Source: Jacaranda mimosifolia
Taxonomy: Eukaryota > Streptophyta > Magnoliopsida > Lamiales > Bignoniaceae
Length of the DNA: 64,000 nucleotides
Assembly: GCA_018894105.1 (NCBI GenBank)
Contig: CM032121.1
Coordinates: 6,366,507-6,430,506, forward strand
Direction: 5' to 3'
Made by a program: the position numbers and the translations under genes. Shown here piece by piece: positions 22,713 through 35,110 of the stretch (positions are counted from its first letter, which is position 1; each line of letters begins with the position of its first letter). The notes beneath the pieces are model-generated. The model worked only from the letters and a program-made list of their open reading frames with translations. It was not told the origin of the DNA and made no database searches.

Positions 22713-23348
22713 TTATCTTGAAAATGGCATGCACGCTTTTGGGTACCAAAAACACTTATCTTTGGAAAATTTTTGATCTATCTGATTGTTCAGAAGAACT
22801 CTTCTAATGTTGTCGCTTTGTTGCTGGGAATCCATTGTTGCAGAAACTGACATCACTTTTGTCCTGTGGTGATGAGGGCATTTCTCCACCGCCACAACAT
22901 CCCACAAAATCTTGTCCCGAGTCTTACCTCGATGGGGAATGTCATGTGTTATGGAGTTTCTCCAAGGGGGAAGGCCGCTATTGGGGCGTAAATATTTGCC
23001 CCACACTGATCTCAGCCGGACCTGCATTCCGTCCCTCAAGGGTTCCCATTCCGTTGCAGAGTCACATTGGGATGGCCACGTTTGGATGACCTTTTTCCCT
23101 TTGCCCCCTGGAAGAAACGGTACGCTTGAGGCTGTTAGGTATGTGCCAAAACAGCTTTTAAGCCGAATACAATCTTTTCCTTCGACAAACTCCACCACCC
23201 ATAGCGCGTTCTTTACTGATCCATCACGGCCTAGAAAGATGGTCGCATGGTCTGCTCCTGCTACCAGGTATTTATCCTTGTGGCTGATAAGCCGGACCGT
23301 TTTTGCTTTAAGGAAAAGATCCATTTTTTCCTGCTTTTTTGAATTCAA
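22713..23348 (-). CDS. DUF569 domain protein (actin cross-linking-like fold)
   Basis: An uninterrupted 211-codon frame. Residues 9-155 form one DUF569 domain, a beta-trefoil related to actin-cross-linking folds whose exact plant role is unknown. Landmarks are MDLFLKAKTVRLISHKDKYL (9-28), IRLKSCFGTYLTAS (61-74), EWEPLRDGMQVRLRS (100-114) and KYLRPNSGLPPWRNSITHDI (118-137). Family members usually begin ME/MD-F-x-x-A, so Met9 (codon at 23322-23324) may be the true start and the first eight residues an upstream extension. The tail after residue 160 is His/Ser/Gln-rich and not conserved to my eye, so an unseen 3' exon remains possible. This is the only host protein gene in the window with no visible damage. 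Confidence 0.85.
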   Translation of the reverse strand: MNSKKQEKMDLFLKAKTVRLISHKDKYLVAGADHATIFLGRDGSVKNALWVVEFVEGKDCIRLKSCFGTYLTASSVPFLPGGKGKKVIQTWPSQCDSATEWEPLRDGMQVRLRSVWGKYLRPNSGLPPWRNSITHDIPHRGKTRDKILWDVVAVEKCPHHHRTKVMSVSATMDSQQQSDNIRRVLLNNQIDQKFSKDKCFWYPKACMPFSR

Positions 23349-25255
23349 TGAATGATGGGAAATGGAGGGTAGAATTCTACTATTCCTGTTTCATTCCAAG
23401 ACAAGACAAAATGTTAATCAAAGACAAGACATGTTTAAGAATAAAACATAACATGAATAGCATTTGTGTTTGATTTCTTGTAATAATAATAATGCATTAC
23501 TTGTAATCAATCAAATGCAGAAGGGATGGATTATTGATTATTGATTATTGATTCTTGATTATTGAGCCTTGTAAGCCTCAAAAGAGTTTAGCGAGAGAAA
23601 AATAGAGGTTAAAAGGCCAGATTACAAGATGGCCTTCACGCAAACACAGGGTTTTGACGATGAAGGCCAAGATTTGTGAAAGTGCAGATCTTAGATGAAC
23701 AAATATTTTAGTTATCAAGTTTTTATTTTCATTTTGGTTTTTAAGACATTCATCCTTTGTACTGTAGTAGTTATTCATCAATACAACGTGACACCATTTT
23801 GCCTAAATTGACGGATATGCTACATTTTCGCCTTTTCGTCTATTTGGTCGGAACAGTTCCTGGTTGAGAATATTTATTTTATTTATTATTTATTTATTTC
23901 CTTGCATGACGTAACTCCTGACTTCCTATGTACAAGTGAGATTATTGTCCGTGAGATTATTTTATTTTTTCTAACAATTTAGAACCTGAACTTTAAGCTC
24001 AAACAAAGATATTAGAATTTTTATAAAAATAAAAATAAAAATGAAACATATAAATATAAATAAGATTAGATACGCATCTCTAAAAGACATATTGAAATAA
24101 AATAGAGATATTTGTTTGATTCATTTCTATCAAAATAATAATAAAAAAAATATAATTTTAGTTTTCGACCATAACACATCTCTTCATGATAAATAAATAA
24201 ATGAAGATATGTGAATTCTGGCCATACCTCTTCAAGTTAATTTGTTAAGAAAATGTACTGAAAATGTCTCCATGTTATCATAAGAAAACTCTAGCTATAT
24301 TTTGTACTTTTTTAAATAATATTTCATTAAAAAGTGCAAAATACTTCAAATTACAATGATAAAAAGAGCAATTTAAAAACATATGGCTATTCATATTTTT
24401 GCATGAAGATATTACGCATCTAATATGATTGGTGAGATATAATAATAATAGTTTTATAAACATTATTTTTTAATAATATTTCTGAACTTTACTTTCTTAA
24501 ATATTATTTAACAGTTTTCCGTCAAGAATTTCATTTTAATTAGTGCAAATAGTGGATTTTGTGTTTAACTACAAACATGATGGATTCATCATTTCTTTTT
24601 TAATTTTAAAAAAGATTATAATAGCATAATTTTCTTTAACTAGTATTGGAACAAATAGGAGATGTATTTGTTTCTTAACCAAAATTAAGGGGGAAAAAAA
24701 AGTAAACTTAAAAAAGTGTAGGATTTTTAAGACATTAAATTTTATTTTGAAATAAATATTGGATAAGATCATGAAATTATAAAAATATTAATAATGATAA
24801 TTTATTAATCAAATATAAAATATTAATTTTTAAGTCCAAATTTAAGAGTAAACTAAATTCAAAGTAAATCGACAGGTTTAAACCCCTTTTTTTAAATGGA
24901 TTTAATATATTTACGCTTTTCTAAAAGACTTCACTGATCAATGAATAAGATATATTAGTTCAATGGTCCAAACATATATAATTAAAAAACTATGGTAACC
25001 AATAATGGAGAATAGTTGAAAGATGGGATACCTTCCAGGAAATTCTGACGAAAAACTCTGATGTCATTCTCCATTGAATTATATCTTCAACAAGTTTTGA
25101 CAGAGTTTCGCTTGGGAAAGAGTCCATTTTTGCTTCGTTTAAGAACCTGCGGCTGCAGTTTGCGATTTCACAAATTTAGGAAAGAGGAAATTTTTGTAAC
25201 AAGAGATGTAAGAAAGTGGTGTGGAGGTAGAAATGGAGGAGATCAATGACCTTTA
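23349..25255. other. Upstream flank of the DUF569 gene and AT-rich intergenic DNA
   Basis: Contains a small GATTATT tandem repeat (about 23530-23562) and long AT-rich tracts. I could not pick a convincing TATA box for the DUF569 gene. No coding region is supported. Confidence 0.5.
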
Positions 25256-25804
25256 GAGGATGTTTAGTTATTTTTTCATTTTTTTTTTAATTTCCAGCAT
25301 TTTTAAAATTTAAAAAGATGATTGGCCTAGTGGCATCAAGTGTCCCATATTATGTGGAAAGTCTTGTATTCGATTCGAATGAACATTTTTGTGTGCATTT
25401 TATATGTACCATATTTTATCTAACCATTTTTTTTTATTTTTTTTTAAGAGTATCCTTTACAATAAGTCTATAAATCTAATTATCAAATGAAGAATATTAG
25501 TATTACAACAAATCAATAGAAGACAAATATCAAATCAAATAATTTATATTTGAATATGTTGTTTTAAAAATAATGATTGTATAGAATTTAGAGAGAGAGA
25601 GAGAGTAAATAATAAAATTATAGAGAAAAGACGTATAGATTTTGGTGAGAGATTTGGTGAGAAAATATATAAGTTATTGGAAAGTATATTTTGAGTTAAA
25701 AATGAGTTAGAATTCTAATAAAAATGATGAAAAATTGTTGATAATTCATTTTTCAATAGTAAAAATAGGTGAAAATGAATTTAAAAATGAAACCAAACAA
25801 GGCC
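25256..25804. mobile_element. PIF/Tourist-type MITE carrying a probable SINE
   Basis: Ends are GAGGATGTTTAGTTA and, inverted, GGCCTTGTTTGGTTT, with TTA directly outside on both sides (25253-25255 and 25805-25807). A TTA duplication is typical of Tourist-like MITEs mobilised by PIF/Harbinger transposases, and such an element is present at 28.7-32.5 kb. The right arm is AT-rich and repeats Tourist-like TTCATTTTTAA words. There is no coding capacity. Confidence 0.65.
25315..25450 (+). mobile_element. Probable tRNA-derived SINE inside the MITE
   Basis: A RNA polymerase III A-box-like TGGCCTAGTGG (25323-25333) lies about 33 bases before a B-box-like TATTCGATTCG (25367-25377). A T-rich tail follows at about 25428-25446. 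This is the head architecture of plant tRNA-derived SINEs. The body is short and the B box is degenerate. Flanking duplications are hard to define in the AT-rich surroundings. Confidence 0.5.
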
Positions 25805-25807
25805 TTA

Positions 25808-26475
25808 ATATTTATTGCCAACATGTAATATTTATTCAATACTGGCTCATTAAATACCAAAAACACAATATAACTCAACTTATTTTTTTATTTGAATACA
25901 TATTTCATCTTTTATTTTATATAATAGTCTATCAAGTCATTAAAAAGATGATTGATAGTGATGATCATCATTCATCCATGTCATAGCTTGTGCCAATTCA
26001 AAAAATTGTAAATTTTGATTTGATCTGAGTATTATATTCAAAATATTTAATTATGAATATCGTACACTTAATATATACTTTATAAATAAAATATATAATT
26101 CAAAATACCACATAAGTGAAAATTTACCACGGGTGCATAATTCATTCTTAATGATCTGATTTGGACGATTAACCACTATTCCATTGACAAAAGCTGGCTC
26201 TAAGCCACCTCGATAAAGATGAGGAAAAGTTAAATATATTCAAAGTTTTTTTTATTTTTTATTTTTTTTTTTATTTTTTATGTACAAGCAAATTTCAACC
26301 CTGGGAAGAGGATCGCTTGCCACATTCAAATAGTATTAGATCTTGTTTTAATTAATTTTCGATTGCTGGGACGGAAGCATTTCATTCTTATCCATCCACG
26401 TCTCAATTAATTATCAATGAATTTCTCCAAAATATAAGTAGTATTTTCACGTACTATTGTTTGTTTTTAGCTGAA
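25808..26475. other. AT-rich intergenic DNA
   Basis: Includes a long T-rich tract at 26248-26280. No gene or repeat end was recognised. Confidence 0.5.
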
Positions 26476-26821
26476 GCCCGTTTGGTTTGATTTCCAATCC
26501 TCATTTTCATATTTTCTACTATTTTAAAAATAAAACACATAACTTTTTTATACATTTTTACCTAATATTATTTTAATTTTCATTTTCGAAACACCTTCTT
26601 CAATGGCATATATATATTTTCTCAATAACCTATATATTTTCTCTCTATTCTATTATTTCTATCTCTCTCCATCTACAACATATTAAAACTAATATAATCA
26701 TTACATTTTCAATATTTTATCCAAATACGAACTCATTTGTAACTCATTTCTACTAACTAACTTTTTAAAATTTAAAAATAATAAAAATAAAAATTGAAAA
26801 TGACAATAAAACCAAATGGGC
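26476..26821. mobile_element. MITE with GCCC(G/A)TTTGGTTT termini
   Basis: 346 bases. Left end GCCCGTTTGGTTTGATTT; inverted right end GCCCATTTGGTTTTATTG. The similarity continues inward as TTTTCA and TTATTTTTAAA words. No convincing target duplication is visible, so the superfamily is left open. Confidence 0.6.
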
Positions 26822-28690
26822 ACTAGCATGCCACCTCTTAATTCTTTGCTGCTTTGCAGTTAAAAAAAAATAGTTCAGCCAAATGCATGATAAGAAAAAG
26901 GAATATCAGTGATAATATTAAAGTTGCTATTAATTATATATATTTAGCGATAAAAAAAATTAAGTTTTGTTATAATAATAATTTTTAGAAGTATAATAAT
27001 TTATGTATAAGTTGTCATTAATGAAAAGAGAATTGTATTATATCATAACCATGGATAATTAATAACAAATTACACAACATTAATAAATATTGTCATAAAT
27101 GGATCTGTGAAAAATATTTATTTTATTCATTAAATAATTATTAGACATGTCCCATTAATTGTCAACAGTTTTAGATATAAGAGTTGCCGCTATCAAATTT
27201 AAAAATTATTATTCTTGTAAGAAACAAATTATTGTTGCTTAATAGCTAGCTTAGTAATGACCATAATATTGTTACTTGATATTTTATCACTAATGTTATA
27301 TTTTCTTGTTGAGCTAATAGCATTTATGTATAAATAGTTACACTAAAAAAAATTGAGTATAGTACGGCGAAAAAAACTAATGCTATACTTGAACTTTGGA
27401 TATTGATGAAAAGAAAAATGAAAAAAATAAAATATGAAGTACTATTATTTGAAGTTGGAATGATATTTTTTATTAGTTTCCCACTAATATTCAAGGACCA
27501 AACAAACGTACCCTAAATAGTGATGAATAATATTTTGCTTTATAGAAATAATTGCTTCTCAAATACTTAATTTATTATCAACTAACAGTCATTGCACACT
27601 AAATGTGTGTGCATCTAATAGAATAAAAGATGTATATAAATAAATACAATATATATTTAAAATTATAAAATTAACAATAATAGTAAATAAGTGTGTATAT
27701 ATAATGTGGTATTATTGGAATGGTAGTTATCTAAAGTTATGAGATTAAAATTAAAAATAAAATATTTAAAAAAATACATTAAACATAAAAAAAAGAGAGG
27801 AAGGAATTAATTAATAGTATAAATACTAATAAGTTAATAGCTTTAGACTCCACTTTGTGCCACTGCAAAACTATATTGCTTGATTATACTACAATCCCAA
27901 AGAAATATGAAAAAAGAAAATCTTATCAAAAATTGGGAAAAAAGAAAACCATATAGAAAAATCTTTAATTCATTTCATATACAAAAAGATTTTCAAGGTG
28001 ATTCCACTTCACTAGAGAGCTCCTTGTAGTTGTACAGCTAATATCAATGGATTGATTAATGTGTTTAACTAACTTAATTTAATTAATTTACAATATTGCG
28101 ACCTCAAAGAAAAATAAAAAGGAGATAATAAAATATGTTGGTCAAGAAGAATTGGTCATTTTTCCCATTTTGCCCATCTATATATAGATATATATATATA
28201 TCAGCAGGCTTATCAGAATCTAGAAGGTGCTCAATATGCCGAAGGCTCTACATTCTGGAAACATGATGCTAACTATAACTTTACCTAATATTGATCTTCC
28301 CCTTGTACTCATTGGTTAATGGCAGTGCATATATGTAATTCGAAGGACAATAGATGGACAATAAACATCTATTCTAGTTGAACATCAAGTATTATTCAAT
28401 GAGGCACAAATAGCACCAACATCATACATGGGTGCAGAATAAGTCAAAGGCTATATCAGATACACATTTTGGCAAACACAAAAGGACTAATTACATATCC
28501 ATAACAAACACACATCAGTTTGGCTATAGTAAACAAGATTTTAATACAAAATACAAAAAATGGACCAATGTGCATCAGACATTGTGCAGGATATATGATA
28601 ATCCACAAAACGTTAACAAGCCCATAGGATCATGATTTGACACAATGGCTACTTCGATAAAAAACTACAAGATAAGATAAGAAGCACAAA
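26822..28690. other. AT-rich intergenic DNA between MITEs and the Harbinger element
   Basis: No gene is visible. CCAAACAAACGTACCCTAAA near 27498-27517 looks like the end of another MITE whose partner end I could not place. A TATATA run lies at 28181-28200. The left terminus of Harbinger element B should lie between about 27900 and 28700 but could not be defined. Confidence 0.5.
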
Positions 28691-28710
28691 ACGAGCCCTG
28701 GCCTCTTTGT

Positions 28711-29702
28711 TCATACCCCAGAAGCATCCATATCTAGTTTATTGTGTGCAAAATAATGAATAGCCCTTGCTTGATCATCCAAAGATAATTTTTGTATTTT
28801 AACAAGTGCAGCAAACAATGATGTCCTCAACGAGAAGTCCATATCCGTTTGCATCTTTGATGGTTGGCCTAGCTTTTTTAGTAGGACTCCTACGGCTGTT
28901 TTTGTGTCTTCGATCAGTGTCCCCATTTTCTTCTCAAATTCAATGGTGTACAGATCAATCCTTTTCCACTTTCTAGATGAGGATGCCTTCTTTTTCATAC
29001 TTGAAAGGATGGTAGAGTGATAGAGACAACATCATTTTCAGCAATGTTGCCCCAGGTAAAAGCATCAGACATTATCAACAGACTTCTCGCCTTCATCAGC
29101 ATAAGCACCATGTAACAACTCTTGAACTATGTCTGCTACATCAAACATTTGATCTTCGGTAGCCCTATTATTCCTGAATATCTCTGACCAACTCGAGCAC
29201 CATGGGTGTATCTTTCCTATCAAATTTGCTACATTAGGTTCTACCTAATATGCATAGTTTTATAGTCCTTAAATAGGTAAACAAATATCTATTTAAACAA
29301 AAGACCAGGTATATATATATTTAACTTGACATACTCGGCCCAAACAGGTTCCGAGTCAATAATAATCATATGAGTGGTGGGGTCCATAGAAATCCCAGCT
29401 CCGCCACTACAATTGCTAATACCTCATGGAGTCGAATACGTCTTTTTTCATACTTGAAGCTTTGATTTAATATGTTTCACAAGGATGCTATTACTGGGGA
29501 ATTTTTCTCGTAACATAGATTCCAACCTTACCATGTACCTGCCCCTGAAAGTGCCATCGCAATGCCAACCACCCGCCCATAAGCTCTTCAATGCATGTAT
29601 TAGGGCCTTCTTCTTTTGATGGGTCCAAAAACAGCGGGGCCAAGCATTTCTCTTGATTGACCTATTTGTGCTTTGAGACAAGCACCCAGATTGTACCATC
29701 AC
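28711..29702 (-). pseudogene. Myb/SANT-like Harbinger companion protein
   Basis: In PIF/Harbinger elements this second protein binds the element ends and helps bring the transposase into the nucleus. The amino-terminal piece (29702-29448) reads CFWTHQKKKALIHALKSLW and GGWHCDGTFRGRYMVRLE, matching the Myb/SANT-like domain of plant transposon proteins. A middle part in other frames (about 29250-29050) keeps HPWCSSWSEIF, RATEDQMFD and a short acidic stretch. The carboxy-terminal piece (28998-28711) has KKKASSSRKWKRID, a Lys/Arg-rich possible nuclear signal, then a helical tail (SLDDQARAIHYF). Breaks between the pieces make it a pseudogene unless an intron joins them. Confidence 0.7.
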
Positions 29703-30029
29703 CTATTTTAGATAAACCTCATCATCATATAAATTAAGCAAGATCATCATGTACATTGTAAGATTCAAAAATGATGTCCATAATGATATAGCAGTGGTGT
29801 ATAAATCTACCACAAAGAAGCGCACATTTGATAGGTAAGATTCAAACAATGGTGTCCATAACGATATAGGAATTGTGGCAGTAATATTTAGTAAAAAAAA
29901 CATCTTTTCGAACAAAGAAAGCCACCAGAAAGCTTCTCGACTTCAAAGTAAAGCTAAATCGAGACGCAAGAAAAGTTTAAGGGTATTTATGTTACTTTCT
30001 AAACACTAGACAAACCACATTAATTGCTG

Positions 30030-31490
30030 GACCGAGCCTCTATCCATGATTGGTACACATTGGCAACAAGTGTATCTCACCAATTGCTCCACTCATATGA
30101 GCTCTCAATATTTTCAATGTGATATACATCAACTGCTTCAACACCCTCGTGACCATCCAACACGGCACCCTCCAAGGTATCAACAACCATCTGTGTATGA
30201 ATGTAATTGTGTAGGAGTGCACAAGCCAATATTATCATGTTATGAATTTTGATGGGATAGAAAGTTGTACACGCATGATGGCCCACCATCCCTTTAAAAG
30301 TCCAAATGCTTTCCCAATAACATTGCGTACCCTAGCATGTTTTATGTTGAAATATTCATGTTCGTTTTGAGCTGCTAATGCTCCGTCGCTCCATTCATCA
30401 GGATGGTATCTAATACCATGATATGGAGTCAAAAACCCTTTATAATTTGTGTAGCTGGCATCACAGGGGTAGTAATTCCCTACATAATACCATTTCCATC
30501 ACAATATATTATACCAGGCTTTTACAAATATAAATATAATAAAGCGATGGGAATCACATTTGGTAGCATACTAATAGGTACTTTAAGACCATTTGGTTTG
30601 TTAACAACTGCACATAACACTCTGCTATCTATAGTGGAGCCCTCCCATCCAATTAGAACATAAATGAAATTCATGTCACGGTTGCAGACACCAAGGATGT
30701 TTACTGCAATCTCACCTTTTTCTGCTCTATATTGTGTTTGTTCACTCGATGGTACGTGAACCAATATGTACGTGCCATTAAGTGAACCAAGATAACCTTA
30801 CACATATACAAGTATAATAATTGAATTTTGTAATATGATGGACAAACTTAAACAAAATAAAGTAAGCATGGGTTTTATATAATGTTACCTTGAAACATCG
30901 CCATGTGTCATTAGTACAAGCATCATCAACAGGCATTAGATCCACAAGTGGCAGTGGACTTATCTCAATAACGACTTTAAAACATTGTTTGAAATACTTG
31001 CTAATTGTTTGTCCATATCTCTTAAAATCATGTTTAACAATCATATTCTTCTTATAATGCACTAAAATAGAGAGAAAATTTGCTACCTTTTCAGGGATAC
31101 CAACAAAATTTTTACTTTGAAGCCCATCCACGTGCTCTATTAAATAACAAAGTCTCCAAAATATATTTCTATCAGTGCGAAGATTATCCAAACATGCCTG
31201 ATTATTTTCTTCTACAATCTCCTTCAAGTGTTTTAATTGATCATGAATCTTAGATATGAGGATCCATTTCGTAGGGACCCTACTACGTCTATGGCCATGT
31301 CTCTTAACATAAATAAGATAAGCACGATAAAGCAAGTACATACAAATAAATCTTTGCATCAAAAATACATAAACCAACATTAGAATACGAATTGTGGATG
31401 CCCAATCCATGCAATTTCCTTGGCACAAATCTAGAAGGATACACTTTCAAGTTAATAAGAGGGTAGGATACCAATTCCAAATACATCAAG
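30030..31490 (-). pseudogene. PIF/Harbinger transposase, element B
   Basis: A near full-length HARBI1-like DDE transposase. Exon 1 (about 31428-30889) carries RSRVPTKW, QACLDNLRTDRNIFWRLCYL, VKHDFKRYGQTISKYFKQCF and DDACTNDTWRCFK. A 92-base intron (30797-30888) sits at the same place as in element A. Exon 2 reads GYLGSLNGTYI, then VCNRDMNFIYVLIGWEGSTI with DSRVL, then KHARVRNVIGKAFGLLKG and HNMIILACALLHNYIH. Two catalytic positions are altered: the first Asp is Asn (30777-30779), and the Glu of the NVIER-type motif is Gly (30313-30315). The middle Asp of WEGS..DSR is kept. Frame changes occur at about 30520 and 30240. Confidence 0.85.
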
Positions 31491-32529
31491 TGCTTACAAG
31501 GAATGACAATTTAGGCCATGAAACTCATGCATGTTAAAACATAAATAACAATTGATGGCATCGATAAATAAAATAATAACTAGGTCTTTGTACATTTAAT
31601 GCACTTGTACAAGCAAATACATTGAATAACCATATACTTGAATGGGAAAAAGTAAAGGACTGTGGAAAAATATACATAAAAAGATGGATAATTCACAGTC
31701 TACTCAAATACGTACCCAATAGACAGATAAATGTCGACCAATTTTCTCAATATGCAACAAATTTAACTTGCCCTCAACAAAATATATATACAAAAAAAAG
31801 AGACAAAATTGCTAATACATTTCTTACTAACTTCTAAATAGAAAGACATGCATTAATTGGTCAATACACACACATGAGAACACGAGAAACAATAATTGTT
31901 AAAAAAAAAAAAACCATTAACAAAGGAGTAATTGAACTGGGTACCTATGTTTTCCACCAAAAATTATATAGTGGTAAGAAATCCCCTTAAATGGCTACCT
32001 TAGATCCAAAATCAACAGCAAAATGCATGGAACAACAATAGGATGGTACACAACCTTGCAAGTAAAATCGATGTTGTGATAAGTAAGAGAAACTTCAAGT
32101 CCTGTAAGGTGAAAATAGAATTACTGGCCGGAGAGATTACAAAAGGACATTGGACATTGAAGAATTACGCCTTGTTAAGCTCTTGAGCGAGTAGCAACGA
32201 ACAATTAGGGTTGAACCATATAGGGGATGGGTTGAGAAGGTAAAACAGTAGAATGATATTAATTTCATCTCTGTATTGGGTTGTTGGGGAAGGATTAAAA
32301 GAAAAGGGTAATTGGAAATATGGTAGACCAATCTAAAGGGCTTTGCTGTAAATTTGCATTAAGAAAACTCAGACTGGGGGGGAGGGTTGGGTGGGTGGGT
32401 GCGATTGATTAATCACACCCAAAGGATGCTACTTGACTCATCGTTAATAGTATCTCATGCACTGGGCTATGCAGGTTATGAGGGCTGACCTACATTTTTT
32501 GTCTCACGGATCAAACGCTCAATAAGCCC
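31491..32529 (-). other. 5' region of Harbinger element B
   Basis: Upstream flank of the transposase on the minus strand, with no coding sequence. A G-run with GGGTGGGTGGGTGCG lies at about 32377-32402, and a GGATGCTAC motif shared with element A at 32436. The open frame 32137-32331 has no recognisable content. Confidence 0.45.
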
Positions 32530-33114
32530 TGAAAGTTTATGGGGTTTATTATAAGTGAAAGGTAAATATTGTAACTTGAATATTGCAACAGTCAAAAGAC
32601 TATTGAAAATAAGATAAAGAGACATAATGATTTGTAGTGGTTCGATAAATCTAGTCCACTACATAAGTGATAACACTTAAGGTTCTTAACCTGCAATTTT
32701 ATTAGAAGAAAAGTAGATACAAGATACAAAGTACCAAAAAGCTAGAACTTGTATTACAATAATAATAAGCTAAAGAATAGCAATTACACAGGTGCTCACT
32801 TAGCTATTTGCAAGCTACTAAAGCTTATGAGTCTATTGTGAGATGTACTCTTCGTTTAATATGGATTTTCTCTTTATATAATGTTCACAAGACATATCCT
32901 CTTCCATGAGTATTGGCAAATGTTATGTTGTTTCCTTTTTTATATTGGTAGCTATTCATCTTTCCTTTTATTTGCCAATAGTAACTTGCTAAAATGTGCT
33001 TGCCATTATTAGTTAATAAACAATATCTCCAAATGGTAATATTCCATAGTTACAGGAGTGAAACAAGGAATTGATTGGTCATAATTAAAATCTATTTTGG
33101 AGAAGACCCTAACA
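32530..33114 (-). repeat. 3' LTR of copia element B
   Basis: 585 bases. The part 32836-33114 aligns with 37354-37621. The left boundary is set by a TG start beside AGCCC and is less certain than the right one. CTTTATATAATG at about 32871 is a candidate TATA region. Confidence 0.7.
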
Positions 33115-33639
33115 ATCTCCCTCTTTTTGATCCCAAGCAAGATATGCCTCCCCCTATCAAGTGCTCAAATTGAGCAACATTGCAACAATTATTAAGAAAA
33201 GTTTCTCCCTCGTCAAGTGTAGTTTGCTATTTTCTCCCCTTGTTTTGTGTAATACTAAAAAAGGCATAAGCTATAATTCAAACATGCAATAATTGTTGCC
33301 GAATAAATTACTTGTAAATACAATTCAACCATCAGCACAAATAAACCAAAACATGAATAAATAAGGGCATAAACACAATTTAACAACACAATAAAATGAG
33401 TAGCAGTGGTCCTAAATGTTTTACCAAAAGCATGAAAGACATAAACACAATAGAAAAAGAGTTGCAGCAGCTGTCCTTAGTATCAATAAAAAACACAAAT
33501 AACTAAAGTACGCATATTAGGGAAAAATAGGGAGTGCAGTGTAGAATCACAAAATATCTCTCTCTTCATCATAAAAAGGTTGGTTAAGTGTCTGGAATGC
33601 AAGATGCTAAAATCAATTTTCTTTTTTTTAAGAATTTTT

Positions 33640-35110
33640 TTTTATTCAAATTAATTGGGAAAGGAAGTTATTCCTAATTTTTCTTTAAGGAAATAAAATC
33701 TTTCCTCAAACAAAGGTTTTGTGAAAATATCAGCTAATTGATGAGAGAGAACCATATAATCTATGCAAATGTTTCCTTTCAATGAATTTCTATATGCTTT
33801 GTGCGAGAGTGGTGAACTGGATTTTTTTGTGATGTTTATTGTACTTGTGTTATCACAGTAGATAGATATGCAACAGAAATTTAATCCAAAGTCTAAGTGT
33901 TTGTTTCACCTACATTACTTGTGTGCAGCAGTTTCCCAATGCCATATATTCAGCTTCCGTCGTTCAGAGTGCAACACACTTTGTTTCTTACAACACCAAC
34001 TTACAAGACAATCACCAAGGAGTTGGCAAGTTCCAGTGGTGCTTTTGCGTTCAACTTTGCATCTTGCATAATCGGCATTAGAAAAACTAACAAGCGAGAA
34101 AGAGAAGGATCTAGGATACCATAGACCTAGATAAGGAGATCCCTTTAGATACCAAAGGATTCGTTTTACCGCATTTAGATGAGATTCCCTAGGATTTGAT
34201 TGAAATCAAGCACATAGACTAGTGGCTAATAGTATATCTAGATGGCTTCCAGTGAGATATAACAAACTAGCAATAATGCCATGATACATAGACTCATCAA
34301 CTTTTTTTTTCTGTCTAATCAAGTTCTAGCTTGGTATTGGGGCCATAGGAACAACAATTCCTTTAAAATTTTCCATACCAAACTTTTTTAAGAGCTCTTT
34401 GATGTATATTTCTCGACATAGAAAAATTCCTTTGGGGTTTTGTTTGATTTGTAAATCTAGGAAGAAGTTGAGTTGACTTAGACTTATTTCAAATTTAGTT
34501 TTCATACATGAGACAAAATCATCATAGAGCTTAATTAAAGTTCCACCAAAGATAATATCATCTACATAGATTTGTACTAACAAAATGTCTGTTTGATGAC
34601 TTTTGGTAAAAAGAGTAGTATCAGCAAATCCCATGAGAAAGCCTTTGGATAATAGAAAAGTTCTCGATTGTTCGTACTAGGTGGGAGCATGTTTTAGACC
34701 ATAAAGAGCTTTGACAGTTTAAAAACATGATTTGAAAAATTGGAGTTTTTAAAACCCTGTGGTTGTTCTACAAAAACCTCTTCTTTGATCCATCAATTTA
34801 AAAATGTACTTTTTACATCCATTTGAAATAGTGTAAAATACTTATATGATGCATAGGCTACAAGTATGCGAATTGACTCAAGACGTGCAATGGGAGCATA
34901 AGTTTCATTGTAATTGATACCTTCTTGTTGGGAATATCCCTTAGCAACCCATCTAGCTTTGTTCTTGATAACCATACCTTTTTCATCGAGTTTATTGCAA
35001 AAACCCCACTTTGTTCCTACGACATGATATTTAAGGGTCTTTCCACCAAGTTCCAGACTTTGTTTTTGTCAATTGTAGTAATTCTTCTTTCATTGCACTA
35101 ACCCAGGAGT
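33640..35110 (-). pseudogene. copia B reverse transcriptase and RNase H
   Basis: Right to left: [20 protein letters not shown] and [11 protein letters not shown] (34975-34793), then LLVQIYVDDIIFGGT with an intact polymerase YVDD box and KFEISLSQLNFFLDLQIKQN (34634-34326). After a frame break come RNase H scraps ending with QLADIFTKPLFEERF at about 33690-33760. Between reverse transcriptase and the LTR, several stops destroy RNase H. Confidence 0.8.

Larger units (their letters stand above)
28691..32529 (-). mobile_element. PIF/Harbinger element B with two genes
   Basis: Two minus-strand genes characteristic of PIF/Harbinger elements lie together: a DDE transposase (30030-31490) and a Myb/SANT-like protein (28711-29702). 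The right end probably falls at about 32508-32529 (inverse GGGCTTATTGAGCGTTTGATCC), which resembles the terminus of element A at 2.1 kb. That end abuts the copia B LTR. The left end was not found, so the start coordinate is approximate. Confidence 0.75.

Noticed and set aside
22835..23355. Plus-strand frames over the DUF569 gene
   Set aside because: They are antisense shadows of a well-conserved minus-strand domain.
25323..25380. A tRNA gene
   Set aside because: Box A/B-like words are present, but no cloverleaf with a 7-base acceptor stem could be drawn; a SINE head fits better.
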